Source: Adenanthera pavonina
Lineage: Eukaryota; Streptophyta; Magnoliopsida; Fabales; Fabaceae
NCBI GenBank assembly: GCA_026686845.1
Contig: JAIVEN010000013.1
Location: 5,600,001-5,664,000, forward strand
Direction: 5' to 3'
Length of the DNA stretch: 64,000 nucleotides
The stretch's first letter is position 1. Every line of letters starts with the position of its first letter. The notes beneath the pieces were generated by a model, which saw only the letters and a list, made by a program, of their open reading frames with translations, searched no databases and was not told the origin of the DNA. Positions 1-12,061 of this stretch are shown here, in pieces. The position numbers were made by a program, and so were the translations under genes.

Positions 1-1
1 T

Positions 2-2325
2 ACCAGGTCAGATCATGGAGGAGAATTTGAGAACTCATACTTTCTGGAGTATTGTAATGAGCATGGAATTGACTATAACTTCTCAGCCCCTAGAACTCCA
101 TAACAGAATGGAGTAGTAGAAAGGAAGAACAGAACTATTGGAGAAATGGCTAGAGCTATGCTTAATGCAAAGGAACTTTCTCAAGTATTTTGGGCTGATG
201 CAGTGAATACAGCAAGCTACATCATAAATAGAGTCTACATTAGACCAATCCTTGGGAAAACTCCTTATGAGCTGTACAAGGGAAGAAAGACAAATCTGTC
301 ACATCTTTATGTGTTCGGCTACAAATGCTTCATTCACAATAATAGAAAGGAGAATCTGGGTAAGTTTGATGCCAAATCTGATGAAGGTATATTTCTGGGC
401 TATTCTAGTAGGAGTAAAGCATATAGAGTTTTCAATAAAAAGTCTAATTTGGTAGAAAAATCTGTGCATGTAGTTTTTATTGAACATGAAACTGCTTCTA
501 AACATGCTACTGATGAGAATGATCTTGTTTCAAACTTTAAAAAGTTAGATATTTCTGATGAAGGTAAAATTGAGTCCCTAAAAATATCTGAATCTATTAA
601 CATAGAAGAAAATATTCAGAAAAGAGATTTTGAAGATGAAAATATTGAAGAAATGTCTCAAGAACTCCCTAGAGCTTGGAGATATCAAAGGAATCTTCCT
701 GTTGATCAAGTGATAGGGAATGTTCAAGAGAAAGTTAAAACCAGAAAATAGTTAAGGGATCAAATGATTAATTGTGCTTTCATCTCACAAATTGAACCTA
801 AATACACTGAGGAAGCCTTAACTGATGAGTACTAGATTTTGGCCATGCAGGATGAATTAAATCAGTTTGAAAGAAATCAAGTATGGGATTTAGTGCCTAG
901 ACCCAAAAATCATCCTGTTATTGGTATCAAATGGGTTTTTAGAAATAAACTTGATGAATCAGGATTAATCATCAGAAATAAAGTTAGACTGGTTGCTAAA
1001 GGATATAATCAAGAAGAAGTCATTGATTTTGAGGAAACCTTTGCTCCAGTAGCTAGATTAGAAGCAATCAGAATTCTATTAGCATATGCATGCATGAAAA
1101 ATATTTTGTTGTATCAAATGGATGTAAAAAGTGCTTTTCTAAATGGATATATCATGGAAGAAGTTTATGTAGACCAACCTCCAGGTTTTGAGGACTCTAC
1201 AAAACCAAACCATGTATATAAACTGAAGAAAGCCCTTTACGGTTTGAAGCAAGCCCCTAGAGCATGGTATGAAAGATTAAGTAATTTTCTAACTGATAGG
1301 GGTTTAATAGAGAAAAAGTAGATACAACTTTATTCACTAAGAAAGAGAATAAAGATTTACTTATTGTTCAAATCTATGTTGATGATATTATATTTGGTGC
1401 TACTAATGAATCTCTTTGCAAGAATTTTTCTAAGTTAATGCAGGGGGAATTCGAAATGTCCATGATGGGTGAACTCAACTTCTTCCATGGACTGCAAATC
1501 AGGTAGTGTGATGATGGTATCTTCCTCAACTAATCCAAGTATCTGAAGGAGTTGCTGAAGAAGTTTGGAATAGAAAATGCCAAGCCAATGGGAACACCTA
1601 TGGCTACTATAACCAAGCTGGATATGGATGAAAAAGGGAAAATCTTTGACATAATTCAATATAGAAGAATGATTGGGTCCCTACTGTACTTAGCTGCTAG
1701 CAGACCTGACATTATATTTAGTGTTTGTATGTGTGCAAGATTCCAATCATGTCCCAAGGAAAACCATGCAACTGCTGTGAAACGTATCTTCAGATATCTT
1801 ATTGGAACTTCACAGATGGGACTTTGGTATCTAAAGGGCAATGGAGAAGATCTCAAAGGATACACTGATGTTGACTTTGCAGGATCCAAAACTGATAGAA
1901 AAAGCACAAGTGGAACATGCCAGTTTCTTGGAGGATCCCTGGTTTCATGGTTTAGCAAGAAACAAAACAGTGTGGCCTTATCCACAGCAAAGGCTGAGTA
2001 TGTTGCTGCTGGAAGCTGTTGTGCCCAAATCATCTGGATGAAACAACAGCTTGAAGATCTTGAGGTTGAGATTAAGGAAATACCAATCATGTGTAACAAC
2101 CAAAGTGCCATTAATATCACAAAGAATCCTGTCATGTATTCAAGGACAAAACACATTGAAGTTAGGCACCACTTCATAAGGGAACATGTCTTGAAAGGAG
2201 AAATCAGACTGGAGTATATCCCAACAGAGGACCAAGTTGCAGATATCTTGACAAAGCCTCTATTAGAAGATAGACATTGCAAAATCAGGAGAGAATTGGG
2301 CATGGTAAATTCTAATGAACTGTAA
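2..2325 (+). pseudogene. SIRE-type pol: integrase core, reverse transcriptase, RNase H (decayed)
   Basis: Frame 2 opens with the integrase stretch SDHGGEF and then QNGVVERKNR, which carries the catalytic Glu of the DDE triad. A TAA at 101-103 replaces the expected Gln. The integrase C-terminal part runs to a stop at 749-751. Further stops separate it from the RT domain (about 839-1500), which has the motifs QMDVKSAFLNG, LYGLKQAPRAW and YVDD (about 1378). A frameshift near 1318 and stops near 1504 and 1530 break RT. RNase H (about 1850-2325) shows DFAGSKTDRKSTSG and ends at a stop at 2323-2325. Copia pol normally is one continuous ORF, so this copy cannot make a working polyprotein. Confidence 0.9.
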
Positions 2326-3317
2326 ATAAATCCATGTGCAATTCTATTTTTAGATTTTCCAACATTGAATTAATTCTAACTTTAGCATCGAAGTGAGTTT
2401 AATTTAAGTTGCAGGAGCTCCTCATGAGATTCAATGCGAATAAATCTAAAAAATGAAGCACATGAGAATGGAACAATCAAAAAGTGAAGAAAAGGGCAGA
2501 AATTCTGAGTTTCTGGATCCATTCTGTAAGTTTTTAAAGTTAAAATTCGTATATTAATTGTGTGTTAGACGAATTTCCATGAAAAACTAAGTTTCTGAGG
2601 AAGTCAACATGGTCAACATTTGAATTTGGATGCCCAACAGACGAACTTCAGCCTGTTATAAGTTGGAACAGTTCTCGGTGATGCCTCGAAATTCATCTGT
2701 TGGACCTTGAAAGTTCAAATTTTAAAAAACAAAAATTTCAAAGTTATGTTTGTTCAACATGATGATTATACTGATGTTTATTTCTTAACATATGAATGTT
2801 GAAAAACTTTTACAAAGTAAAGAAATTCAAATTTCAGATTCAAAATTCGTCTGTTGAATTTTGCTCTTAATGTTGAATCCTTGAAAGATGAAGTTTAATA
2901 TGCATAATTTGTTTGTTAGTTGTTGTTTTGATTGCTGCTTGATGTTTGCTCTTCAAAATTCGAACTTTGTTGAAACAAAGTTTGTCTGTTTATCTTGTGT
3001 TGCTTGAACCAAGCCACTGTCAGACGAGCTTTCTGAAAAAAATTCATCTGTCAGTAAGCTTTGCTGAACGGTTTAACTTTTGACTGCTCGAAGTTCAAAT
3101 TTTGACCCCTCAAAATTCGTCTATCAGGCGGTTACTTACGTTAAAACCGACGGTTTTCAACTGAATAGACGCAACCCTACTCTTTTCCTCTCTGAGTTTG
3201 TTCAAATCCTCTCATCAATGCTCTTAAATTCTGACTGAAAATCTTCATCTCCCACTGTTTAAACTAATTTTCGCCCCCTATAAACCCAATCCTTGCTTCA
3301 TTCTGAAACATTCATCC
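2326..3317 (+). other. Non-coding spacer between SIRE pol and envelope-like ORF
   Basis: No ORF of note. The spacer carries repeated short motifs of the type AGACGAA (2567, 2639; variant AGACGAG at 3022) and its reverse complement TTCGTCT (2847, 3116), each next to AAATTC or TTTGAA words. The same motif family recurs in the LTR. A perfect short palindrome (AAAACCG, A, CGGTTTT) lies at 3143-3157. A pol-to-envelope spacer holding the splice acceptor for a subgenomic message would be expected in this lineage, but I cannot place one with confidence. Confidence 0.6.
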
Positions 3318-5517
3318 ATGGAAATGGCAAGAGTAAAGAATCCTGAAGCTGGAAAAGGAGAGTCTCGCCTAAAGAGATCGGTTAAGTCATAGTATGCTTC
3401 AAAGGAAGGAGAAAAACTTAAAAGAAAGGCCGAATCAAGTAAGGGAATCCTTCCAAACGTCAGAAAACTACACCAAATGGAGAATCAAAGAAAGCTGGAC
3501 CCTCTTCCTTGAAGAAAGCAGAACTTCGGTCCCTATTCCTACTGCTGCTGAGACTGTTGCTTACACTTCCTCCTCCAGTACTGAATCTGGAGAATATCAA
3601 CTTACCACACTATCATTATGGAGCACTCCACAGATTCAAGAGGAATACTCTACCAAGTTTGCTAATAAAAAGGTAATCAAGCCTCATTGTGTGAACTTGG
3701 AAGATTTCTTGGTCTTTAATAGTTTTGATACTGGAATATAGATGTTGAGATATAAGAATCTATTAGAGATATTAGAAAGATATGACGATGAAGTGGTAAA
3801 GACATGGTATGCCTCCTTGAAGTATAACAGCAAGAATAAGAAATAGGAGGTCAATTTGAGATCAAGGACCATCTAGCTCATAGATAAGATTCTTAATGAA
3901 GTGTTGGATATCCTAGGGCAAGATGGCCTCAAGATTGACATCACTGCCTCTGGATATATGGATGAGGCAGATACTGCTGATGAAGAAGGTGGCCCCTTTC
4001 TGAACTATAAGGAGAGCATAATCCTGAACACTATGTTCAGAAGAAGGGAGAATAGGCCAACCATTAACTTTCTAAAGCCCACAGACCTCAGTGCTAATGT
4101 GAGGATCCTATACTACATAGTGTCTAGGATCATATTCAACAAAGGAGGCAGTTTCAATCTGATAACAAGGGTAAAGGCACATGTCATGGCAGCAATCATG
4201 CGTGGAAAGCTCATTAACATGGGACATATCATACTCCAATGCATGATCAAGGCAAGAGATCAGAGGAAAGACTCTACACTCCCCTATGCAGCTATTATTT
4301 CCAGAATTATGCAATATGCTAGAATTCAGCTTCTTGAGAATGGAAAAGGGAAACCCACTGAGATCTTCAAGGAGAAGGAACTTCAAAGGATGGGGATTGA
4401 AAGAAATGAAGGAAGATGGATTGGGAAAGGCACAGGAAAATCTGAAGATCTTTTCTTTGTTGAAGGTGCCTCCCAACAACAAGAAGGTACTTCTGAGGCT
4501 CCTGCCAGACCCACACCACAGCCTTCTCTGCCTGTGCCATCTCCGTCCAAGTCTACTCACATTCCATCTACTCCCTCCTCTCGTGCCAGGCCAACCAAGA
4601 TCATTGAGTTGTATGACAGCCTGTCTACACTCATTCTTAGCATCAGAGATGAGCAAAATGCCAAATTTGTTCATCTGCAAGATCAAATTCATCAGTTGGC
4701 AAAGTACATGAAAGTGGTTGCTAATGCCTATGAAGATATTCATAATGCAATTCCTGCCACATCAGCTCCATCTCAGCCAGGGTTCTCTGTGCCTGTTCAG
4801 TCTCTAACTCCTGAGCCTCCAAGCCCCTTCAAGCTAGCCTTTTCTGAGCATGATGATGATGTAGATGATGCTGAGCCTGCTGGTAAAATGAGGACACCAA
4901 GTCCTAGTCCACCTTTAGACTATGGTCTGGAAGTAGAAGGACCTCAAGAAACAGGCCCTCATGAGCTCATTCTAGAAGATGCTCAGGATTCAATTCTTTC
5001 CACTCAAGAACCTGAGCAAGTTGAAAGACTAGTGGCAGCCATTTCTACTTCATCAATGTTAGAGGTTGCCAGCAATGAAGAGAGAAGCATTGTGCCTGTT
5101 GTTGATTTTGAAGCTATTGCTCGCAATGCTCTCTTGCAAGCTCAGAGAAGAAGGCTTGAGGAAATGTTTCATTCTGATAACCCTGCTCCTTCATCTCTCT
5201 TTGCATATGGTCTCTCAGAAGAACAAAGGGCACAATTGGCTCTTTTCAGGCAGGAGATGTAAGAACTGCTTGAGGTCTCTGATGATGAGGATCCAATCAC
5301 TGAGCCTTCTAAGCATCCTCCCTCAGCTGAACTGGATCTCCGCTTTGATCCTGTGCTCCTCCAAGCTATTCCAGTTTCTCAGATCCCTCCTTCGGCTGAT
5401 TTTGTTCACCTTCATGATAATGCCAAAAAGGGGGAGAAGAGTAAGCAAACTGGCAAGACTGCTGCTGAGCCATCTGGAAAGACTTACAGTAAGAAGACTA
5501 AGCCAAAGAAGAAGTGA
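3318..5517 (+). pseudogene. SIRE-type envelope-like ORF (ORF3), decayed
   Basis: A plausible start is ATG at 3318, followed by a Lys-rich N-terminus that meets a stop after about 24 codons. A later frame carries the conserved block with KKVIKPHCVNLEDF (about 3666) and LLEILERYDDEVVKTWYASL (about 3757), broken by stops near 3739 and 3844. The longest open stretch (about 3847-5262) holds the conserved INMGHIIL and RDQRKDSTLPYAAIISRIM words, then a Pro/Ser-rich linker, a likely coiled-coil (about 4600-4740) and an acidic tail. A TAA at 5260-5262 interrupts a Lys-rich end that closes at 5515-5517. In SIRE elements this position holds an ORF compared with envelope proteins, though function is unproven. 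No membrane segment is obvious here. Confidence 0.75.
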
Positions 5518-5817
5518 TTAGAATTTAGGCTTGCGTCCTCTTGTAGTGCTGCTTTTTGTCTCAGATGTTTGTTTTGTTTGATTGTTTGTACTTTATATTT
5601 GATTTGGTTATTTAGAAGAACTTTGCTTGAATTTGTCTCTGTAAAGCAACATTTGATTAAATGAAAGAACTTCTTGGTTGTGATGATTTGTTCTTTGAAT
5701 CTCTTCACATGATTTACTATATATGATATATTTTGAAATATAATGCATATGTTGAGGGGGAGCTTGTTGAAGCAAACCCAAGTACTAATCCAGTTTGTAA
5801 GTTGTTTTGTCATCATC

Positions 5818-5831
5818 AAAAAGAGGGAGAA
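5818..5831 (+). other. Polypurine tract of SIRE element
   Basis: A purine run (AAAAAGAGGGAGAA) ends directly before the TG that opens the 3' LTR. This is the expected site for plus-strand DNA priming. The 5518-5817 stretch before it holds no ORF and is the 3' untranslated part of the element. Confidence 0.85.
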
Positions 5832-6876
5832 TGTTGAATCTAGAGTTTTGATGATTCCAAACCAACCCTCAAGAGCTTAGAATAAAGATATCAAAGGTGC
5901 CCAAAATAATTCAAGTGAAGAAATTCTGAAGAATCTATGAAAAGTCTAATGTAGGATGTTTAATAGTGTTTTATTTGAGTAAAAGACTTTGATTTGGTAA
6001 AAAGATGTTTTAAAACCTTGATTCTATGTTAAATCATAGAATATTTGAAAAACACCCACCAACAGACGAAGTTTGAAAGGTTAATACCAATCTGTCATAG
6101 TGAAAGTTTGAACTTTGGCCTTGGAAATTTGAATTTCGTACTGAAACTGAACAAGTCTGAAGAGATGCCTCTCTGATAGACGAATTTTGACTTGGGGAAA
6201 TTCAAATTTTGATAAGTGTCTGAAAGAAGCTTTAAGCAACAGACGAACTTTGGATTTTGAAAATTCAAATTTCAGACAAAATGAAACTTATGAAAACTGA
6301 ATAAATTTGTCTGAAATTATGTCAAAGTTCATCTGAAACTAAGTTTAGATTGGATTTCAAAAGTGCTCACTGACAGACCAATTTTGAACTTGAAAATTTG
6401 AATTCCAGAAACTAAGCTTGTGAGTCTGTTAAAGTGATATGTTGACATATGAATAACAGTATTTATAAATTCAAATTTTGAAGTTAGTCTGAAAAGAGGT
6501 CTCTCTGACAGACGAACTTTGACATTTAAAAATTCAAACTTTGAATCACATGAACTATAATGCCTTACAGACCAGCTACGGACAGATGAATTTTAAGGTT
6601 CCAAAATTCAAATTTCGAAGGTACTGTAGCAAAATGAAAATACTGTTCACACTTAACAGAAAAACTTTCCACTTGAAAATTCGTATGTCACAACACAGAA
6701 ACATTTTCCAAATATCAAAATTCAAATTTCACTTCATGATAGACGAACTTCGGGCTTTCAAAGTTGAAGCTGTTAACCTTCGGTTTCTGCAAAATTCATC
6801 TGTTGACCAATCGAAATTCGAATTTCAGTATGTCAGAAACATTAAATGCGGTTGGTTAACAGATAATTTTTTAGAG

Positions 6877-6922
6877 TAACCGTTGGATAACTTCTCCAAC
6901 GGATGGATTTGGTCTCTAACGG
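6877..6922 (+). promoter_or_regulatory. Cluster of three AACGG (MSA-like) motifs in the SIRE LTR
   Basis: The reverse complement of 6877-6887 is TCCAACGGTTA, a full match to the mitosis-specific activator consensus YCYAACGGYYA known from plant G2/M genes and bound by three-repeat MYB factors. Two partial copies follow at 6895-6902 (TCCAACGG) and 6915-6922 (TCTAACGG). The first two also form an 8-bp inverted repeat with a 7-nt loop. The cluster sits 20-65 bp upstream of the TATA box. Function is inferred. Confidence 0.5.
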
Positions 6923-6940
6923 ATATTTGAGACCTAAATC

Positions 6941-6950
6941 TATAAATATA
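6941..6950 (+). promoter_or_regulatory. TATA box of the SIRE LTR
   Basis: TATAAATATA within U3, followed by an AT-rich leader. It sits just downstream of the AACGG cluster and is the likely core promoter for the element's genomic RNA, placing the R start near 6970-6980. Confidence 0.7.
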
Positions 6951-8205
6951 ACATCATTTGAAGTTGTGGGTAATAAAATTTAACATTGAATATATTGAAA
7001 CTCTACCAAATCTTCTAATCAAAGTTTCTTACTCTCTCACTTCAATATTCTGCACTTCAACTTTCATATTCACTCTATTTAAGAGAGTTTAATCTTTGTA
7101 ATCAATCTTATCTTTATCTGGAAGATAGATTTTCTTGTGAGGAGGCATCACAAGGGATTGGGGAGCACTTTGTAAGAGTGCACAGAGAGATAGAGTGAGC
7201 TCTAGAAACAAAGCAACATCTTTGTACTGAGGCATTTGAAAGAAGCCCACTGAATTCTTGCAGAATAGTGGAAAAATCTCAAGTGGTGACTTGGGGACTG
7301 GACGTAGGTCAAGTGGAGAGACCGAACCAGGATAAATTTTCTGAGTCTTCTTCTCTTTACTGTCACCTTTACAGTTATTTATTTATACTCTGTTTTATCA
7401 TCATATATTGCTTTCTTCACCTTCTTGATATTGTGCATAAAATTTTTAATTTTCCCAATTCACTCCCCTCTTGGGAAGCCAACTAATCTAACAATAAAAT
7501 CTAAAAGATATATTTAATTATAAAAAATCCTAATAATAAAACAAAAATTCAAAGAAAAATAATAAAATTAATATCTAATCCTAATACTATTAGATAATCT
7601 CTTAAATTCAAATATGAGAAATCTATTACAAGATATCTGATAGATTTTATTTCTTCTAATGTAAATTAAACTAATAACTTTGGCCCCAAGGAAATGCAAA
7701 TTGGAAACCAATAAAATAAAAATAAATAAATAAATAAACAAAATTATTTAACAAAAAAATGAGAGGAATCATATGGATAACGCTTAAAAATCATTGACGT
7801 GCCTCCTTGAACTCTATCATTCCCCCTTTCATCGAAAAGATTCGAGGACGAATCTTTACCACCTTGTGATTAATTTGAATACGCTTCTTTTGTTTCAACC
7901 TCTATATATGTTTTTGTTTCGTCATATATCTAAAGATAAAAGCACTAATATTTTTTTTAAATAACTTTTTTTTCAACACCTTTTTTTCCTCTTTTCAATG
8001 TGCTCTTTGTTTTTTTGCACAGTTTTTTTTACAATAATTTCACAAACACAAAGAATACAAGGAAAACAAGATATAGAGATAGAGAAAGTAGTGAAATGAT
8101 AGTGGAAAACAAAGAAGATGAAGATGGACACAAGAGAAGAACAACCAAGAAAAAAAATGGAAGAATACGAAACAAAAAAGATAAACCTAAATTTCAGGAC
8201 CAAAG

Positions 8206-8217
8206 CTTTAATATCAA
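8206..8217 (-). other. Degenerate primer-binding site
   Basis: The minus strand reads TGATATTAAAGC, a mutated form of TGGTATCAGAGC (complementary to initiator tRNA-Met), two bases from the LTR end. The phrase around it (..AATTGATGTGGACAC) is what one expects beyond an intact site. Confidence 0.5.
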
Positions 8218-8219
8218 TT

Positions 8220-8892
8220 GATGTGGACACAATGAGAACTTATCTCAAGCACCCAGAGGAACTTGTCTCTAGATCCCTAATCACTACTCGCGGTAGGTCA
8301 GATGAGAAAAAGGAGAGAGAGATAAAAAATAAGGGAGAGAAAAGAAATAATTCAGTAAATTCTTACCGAAAAACTCATAATAATATTATTCCACCATTCT
8401 CTCAAAAAAATGCATTACATAGAAGCCTTTATATAGACAAAATAAGAAAAACCTTTATCCTAAAATAACTAGATCCAAATAATCTTACATAGAGGCATTC
8501 ATATAGGAAAAATAAGAAAAACCTTAATCCTAAAATAACTGGATCCAAATAATCCTAATAGATCTAGAAAATCTAAAAGATATATCTAATTATAAAAAAA
8601 TCCTAATAATAAAAATGAAAATTCAAAGAAAAATAATAAAATTAATATCTAATCCCAATACTATTATATAATCTCTTAAATTCAAATCTAAAAAATCTCT
8701 AATAGATTTTTTTTCTTTTAATATAAATCTAATTAATAACTTTGGTCCCAAGGAAATACAAATTGGAAATCAATGAAATAAAAATAAATAAATAAATAAA
8801 ATTATCTAACAAAAAAAGACCTAGAATTTCCTTGAGAGAGATCATATAAATAGCGCTTGATAATTTTTGACATACCTCTTTGATTTCTATTA
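8220..8892 (-). repeat. Central complete LTR of the tandem array (about 673 bp)
   Basis: Bounded on the right by the purine tract at 8893 and on the left by the primer site at 8206-8217. Its right half (8567-8892) aligns without net length change to 7494-7819 and, with small differences, to 12150-12482. The minus-strand start reads TAATAG where the sister copy has TGATAG. Confidence 0.65.
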
Positions 8893-9122
8893 TTCCCCCT
8901 TTTCTCGAAAAGATTCGTCCTCAAATCTTTACCACCTTAGTATTAATTTGGAAGCACTTCTTTTGCTTCAATCTCCATATATACTTTTGTTTCGCTATAT
9001 ATCTAAAAATAAAAGCACTAATATTTGTTTTAACAACTTTTTTTTTCACACTTTTTTCTCCTTTCAATGTGCTCTTTTTTCTTGCACGAATTTTTTTAAA
9101 AACTTTACAAACATGAAGAAGA

Positions 9123-12061
9123 TGTAACACCTTATTTTTATCTATATTTTTTTCATATATTATAGTATGTACAATGTCCAAATGGCTCATATTAAGAGCT
9201 TGAATCATTAATAGAACCAAAATAATAAAAAAAAATGTGGTGCTATTCATTTGGTTCTCAAGTTTTCTGGACGAACTTTGAAAAATCATAACTTAATCCA
9301 GAAAAATCGTATCAATGTAGTTCAAGTCTCTAAATGAAGCTAGAAACCTGATATACAATATAAAAATATGAAAACTTCCTTTAACCTGACCAATTAGTAC
9401 AGTTTATTACTCAAACTTACACTGTACAAATGGTTATTTCTCTCTTTTCCAGGATTTTGGCCGTAAATTTAAAAATTCATATCTAACTCTATACTGAGCC
9501 AAATCATGTATTTTATATACCATTGGAAATATATATATGTCTACTTTATAATTTTATTATACATTTATTTAGTCTATATGGGGTACAACATCAATTTGAA
9601 TCGCTAGGGATCAAAACATCACTTTTACTAGAACAGTCTTGGGAAAACTTGTATATCTCTCATTGTATAGCTCCAATTGAACTCAAACCAGTTGCATATT
9701 AACCTCAAAAGATAAATATTTTCATAAATATAATCCATTGAATTTTTTGAGCTCTATACAATTTTATACTCCCTTTCAAAGTAAGTGATACTTACAGTGA
9801 ATTTCGCAGCTCTTACTTTACTGTCCAGTTTTGACCCTTAACTTCAAAAATATACTATAAATTGTACACATATCCAAATTGAGTATTCTTTAGGTCATTG
9901 GAAAGCTTGTTCTCTCTAGTTTCAGATAATATATAACACTTGACTTACTTGACCTGTCTCAGTCAAACAGTGTTGACTTTACTTTCATTACTACAGAATG
10001 AACTTCTAACAATATAACATGGCAAAGTAGACTTCATAACAAGCTCACATGATCATTCCATGTTTCAAATCCATGCCAAACATTTCATAATGCTCATAAT
10101 AACATAATAGTACAAGGATATAGATCTATATACATATACATAATTTTTATACATTATTTCAAAATATGGATTCATAGCTTGAAATTATCATCAAGCATCA
10201 TTCTCTCTTTCATTCTCTTTGGCTCCTTGATCTCCTTGACATTGCTTGTGCCTATCATTTGGGATACTTGAGAGGATGAGATTGAGGCAATCTCAGTAGC
10301 AAGTTACATTCCATGCAGTTATGTCAATCATGTCACATAAACTCACATTTGATCACATTTAATCACATCAATCATATTTAAACAATAAATTGCCATATTG
10401 ATCATAAAAAATTCGGTAGCATAACGGCTTAGAAAATGGATATCTCAGGGAATAAAACCCCTCATTTAACAGCCAAGACCAATCAAAGAAATCACAATTG
10501 CAATATGGCAACACAATTTAATCATAGAAAGACAATGAAAGAACATAAAGCAAGAATATAAAACTTAGTTACATTTGGTGCTTGCACTTAGCTTTCCTTT
10601 TTAAACCAAAACTTCCTTTAGTTTTCCCAAGCTTCCTCAAGTCCCTAAACATCATTAAACACATGCTCAAGCCACTAACTTCATGGCTAATCACAAAAAG
10701 CTCTCATAAAATTCTTGAAACCCTTAAATTCTCAAACTCTTTATCTTAAGTTCTATCTTTGAGCCAACGCTTGTCTTTAAGGTTTTTCATCATGGGGAAC
10801 TCATTTTTGCCATCAAATTAATGAAAATCAAACTCTTTCCCATCATATTAAACTGACCAAAACAAGGATTGGAAGAGGAAAGAAGTGATTTTCATTTTCT
10901 TACTTCTAAACATACCAAACCTTGTTCCTTTCACTTAATCTTATGCTTTCTCTTTAATTTATGGCAAAAAATCACTTTCTTTCCTAACTCCTTTATCTTG
11001 GACGAAATTTACAGCAAAGGATGAGAAGAGGAACTCAAAAAAACTAACATTAAACCATTCAAAACTTGAAGGAAGATTACTTAGAGTTTCAAAGGAAAAT
11101 TCTTACCTTTTTTCTTGATTTTTCCTTCTCTTTTTCCTTCTTCCTCTTCTTTACGTTTTTCTCTTCTTTCTTTGCTGTTTTTCAGACCTCTCCCCACTCT
11201 TTCTTTGCTTCCTTGGTCGGCCAAAACATGAACCAAAGGGGAGGATTTATAAAATTTTCCAACCAATAGAATTTTGCCACCTAATGTCTTGATTTTTCTT
11301 GCTTTTTCATGAAAAATAATAAACTATGGCTAATTTGACATGTGCAGCTTGTGGATCACGAAATGGAGGGTATTTTGGTCCAAAAATTTTAAATATTTAC
11401 TTATCCAGATATATCCTGGACCGGTCTGGACAATTAAAGCTACTTTAGCAGTATATTTTATTATTATTGGGATGCTAATTATAATCATAAAATTACCATA
11501 ATATAATTATCCCAATTGATTCAAATATAAGACCCACACATTTTTTTTGAATGAATACTGCTTCTCCATGCCATTCAGACTGACATTTATCAGGTAAGAT
11601 ATTAATATTAAATCATAATTACCCAATAAATATTATTTTGATCTTAATAAATTTCATACTATATTCCATTGGTCTTAGCTCATTGAGAGCTTCATTTTGA
11701 CTATAATTTTTCATATTTACAAAAATGCCCTTAAGCCGGGATAAATCTATAATTTTTAAAACTTTCGAGTCATTAAATGTAATTTTCCCAAAATTCATAA
11801 AATTTACTTCACTCTACGCATAGATTCCACCCGCCTTTCTCTCCTTCTTCTTTTTTTTTCCCCTTTCCTTTCCTTTTTTTTATTTTATTTTCTTTTTTCT
11901 TTCAGGGGTAAATGGTCATTTTCTCATTTTTCCTTTTACCCGAGATAATTGACCTCTTTATTTTATATCATGCAAAATTACGTATATCTGTTTTTACAAA
12001 TTCCTTATAGATTTTAAAATATTGAGCTTTAAATATTTAAAAGAATTTTCAGGATATTACA
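9123..12061 (-). mobile_element. Solo LTR (2939 bp) with 5-bp duplication GAAGA
   Basis: Begins TGTAACACC and ends GGATATTACA on the plus strand, flanked on both sides by GAAGA (9118-9122 and 12062-12066). Removing it rejoins the internal region of the tandem array. Orientation is taken as minus because a TATA-like TTTATAAATCC lies on that strand near 11250. There is no polymerase coding and no internal domain, so this is a single LTR left by recombination. Its termini resemble those of the solo LTR at 45748-48156, suggesting the same broad (probably Ty3-gypsy) group. The ORFs near 11066-11266 are pyrimidine-rich frame noise. Confidence 0.75.

Larger units (their letters stand above)
1..7493 (+). 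mobile_element. SIRE/Maximus-type Ty1-copia retrotransposon, 3' part
   Basis: The window opens inside the integrase domain and runs through reverse transcriptase, RNase H, a long spacer, an envelope-like ORF, a polypurine tract and a 1.66-kb 3' LTR. The order pol, then an extra ORF, then the LTR is typical of the SIRE/Maximus copia lineage, and the RT wording (DFEETFAPVARLEAIR) fits it. The 5' LTR, primer site, gag and protease lie outside the window. Several in-frame stops and a frameshift make it non-autonomous. It was inserted into the LTR of the array that begins at 7494, because the sequence right of 7493 continues that LTR. Confidence 0.88.
5832..7493 (+). repeat. 3' LTR of SIRE element (about 1662 bp)
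   Basis: Starts TGTTGAATC directly after the polypurine tract and ends CTAACA, giving the usual TG...CA termini. U3 (5832 to about 6970) holds five exact AGACGAA motifs (6064, 6178, 6241, 6510, 6741) plus variants in both directions beside AATTCAAATTT words, then AACGG motifs and a TATA box. R/U5 runs to 7493. The matching 5' LTR is outside the window, so age and target-site duplication cannot be judged. Confidence 0.88.

Noticed and set aside
3901..3903. Start codon of the long SIRE third-ORF reading frame
   Set aside because: The open stretch begins with GTG and homology continues upstream through a stop, so this is not a true start.
11066..11269. Small ORFs on both strands in the solo LTR
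   Set aside because: They follow a pyrimidine-rich tract and have no family motif.
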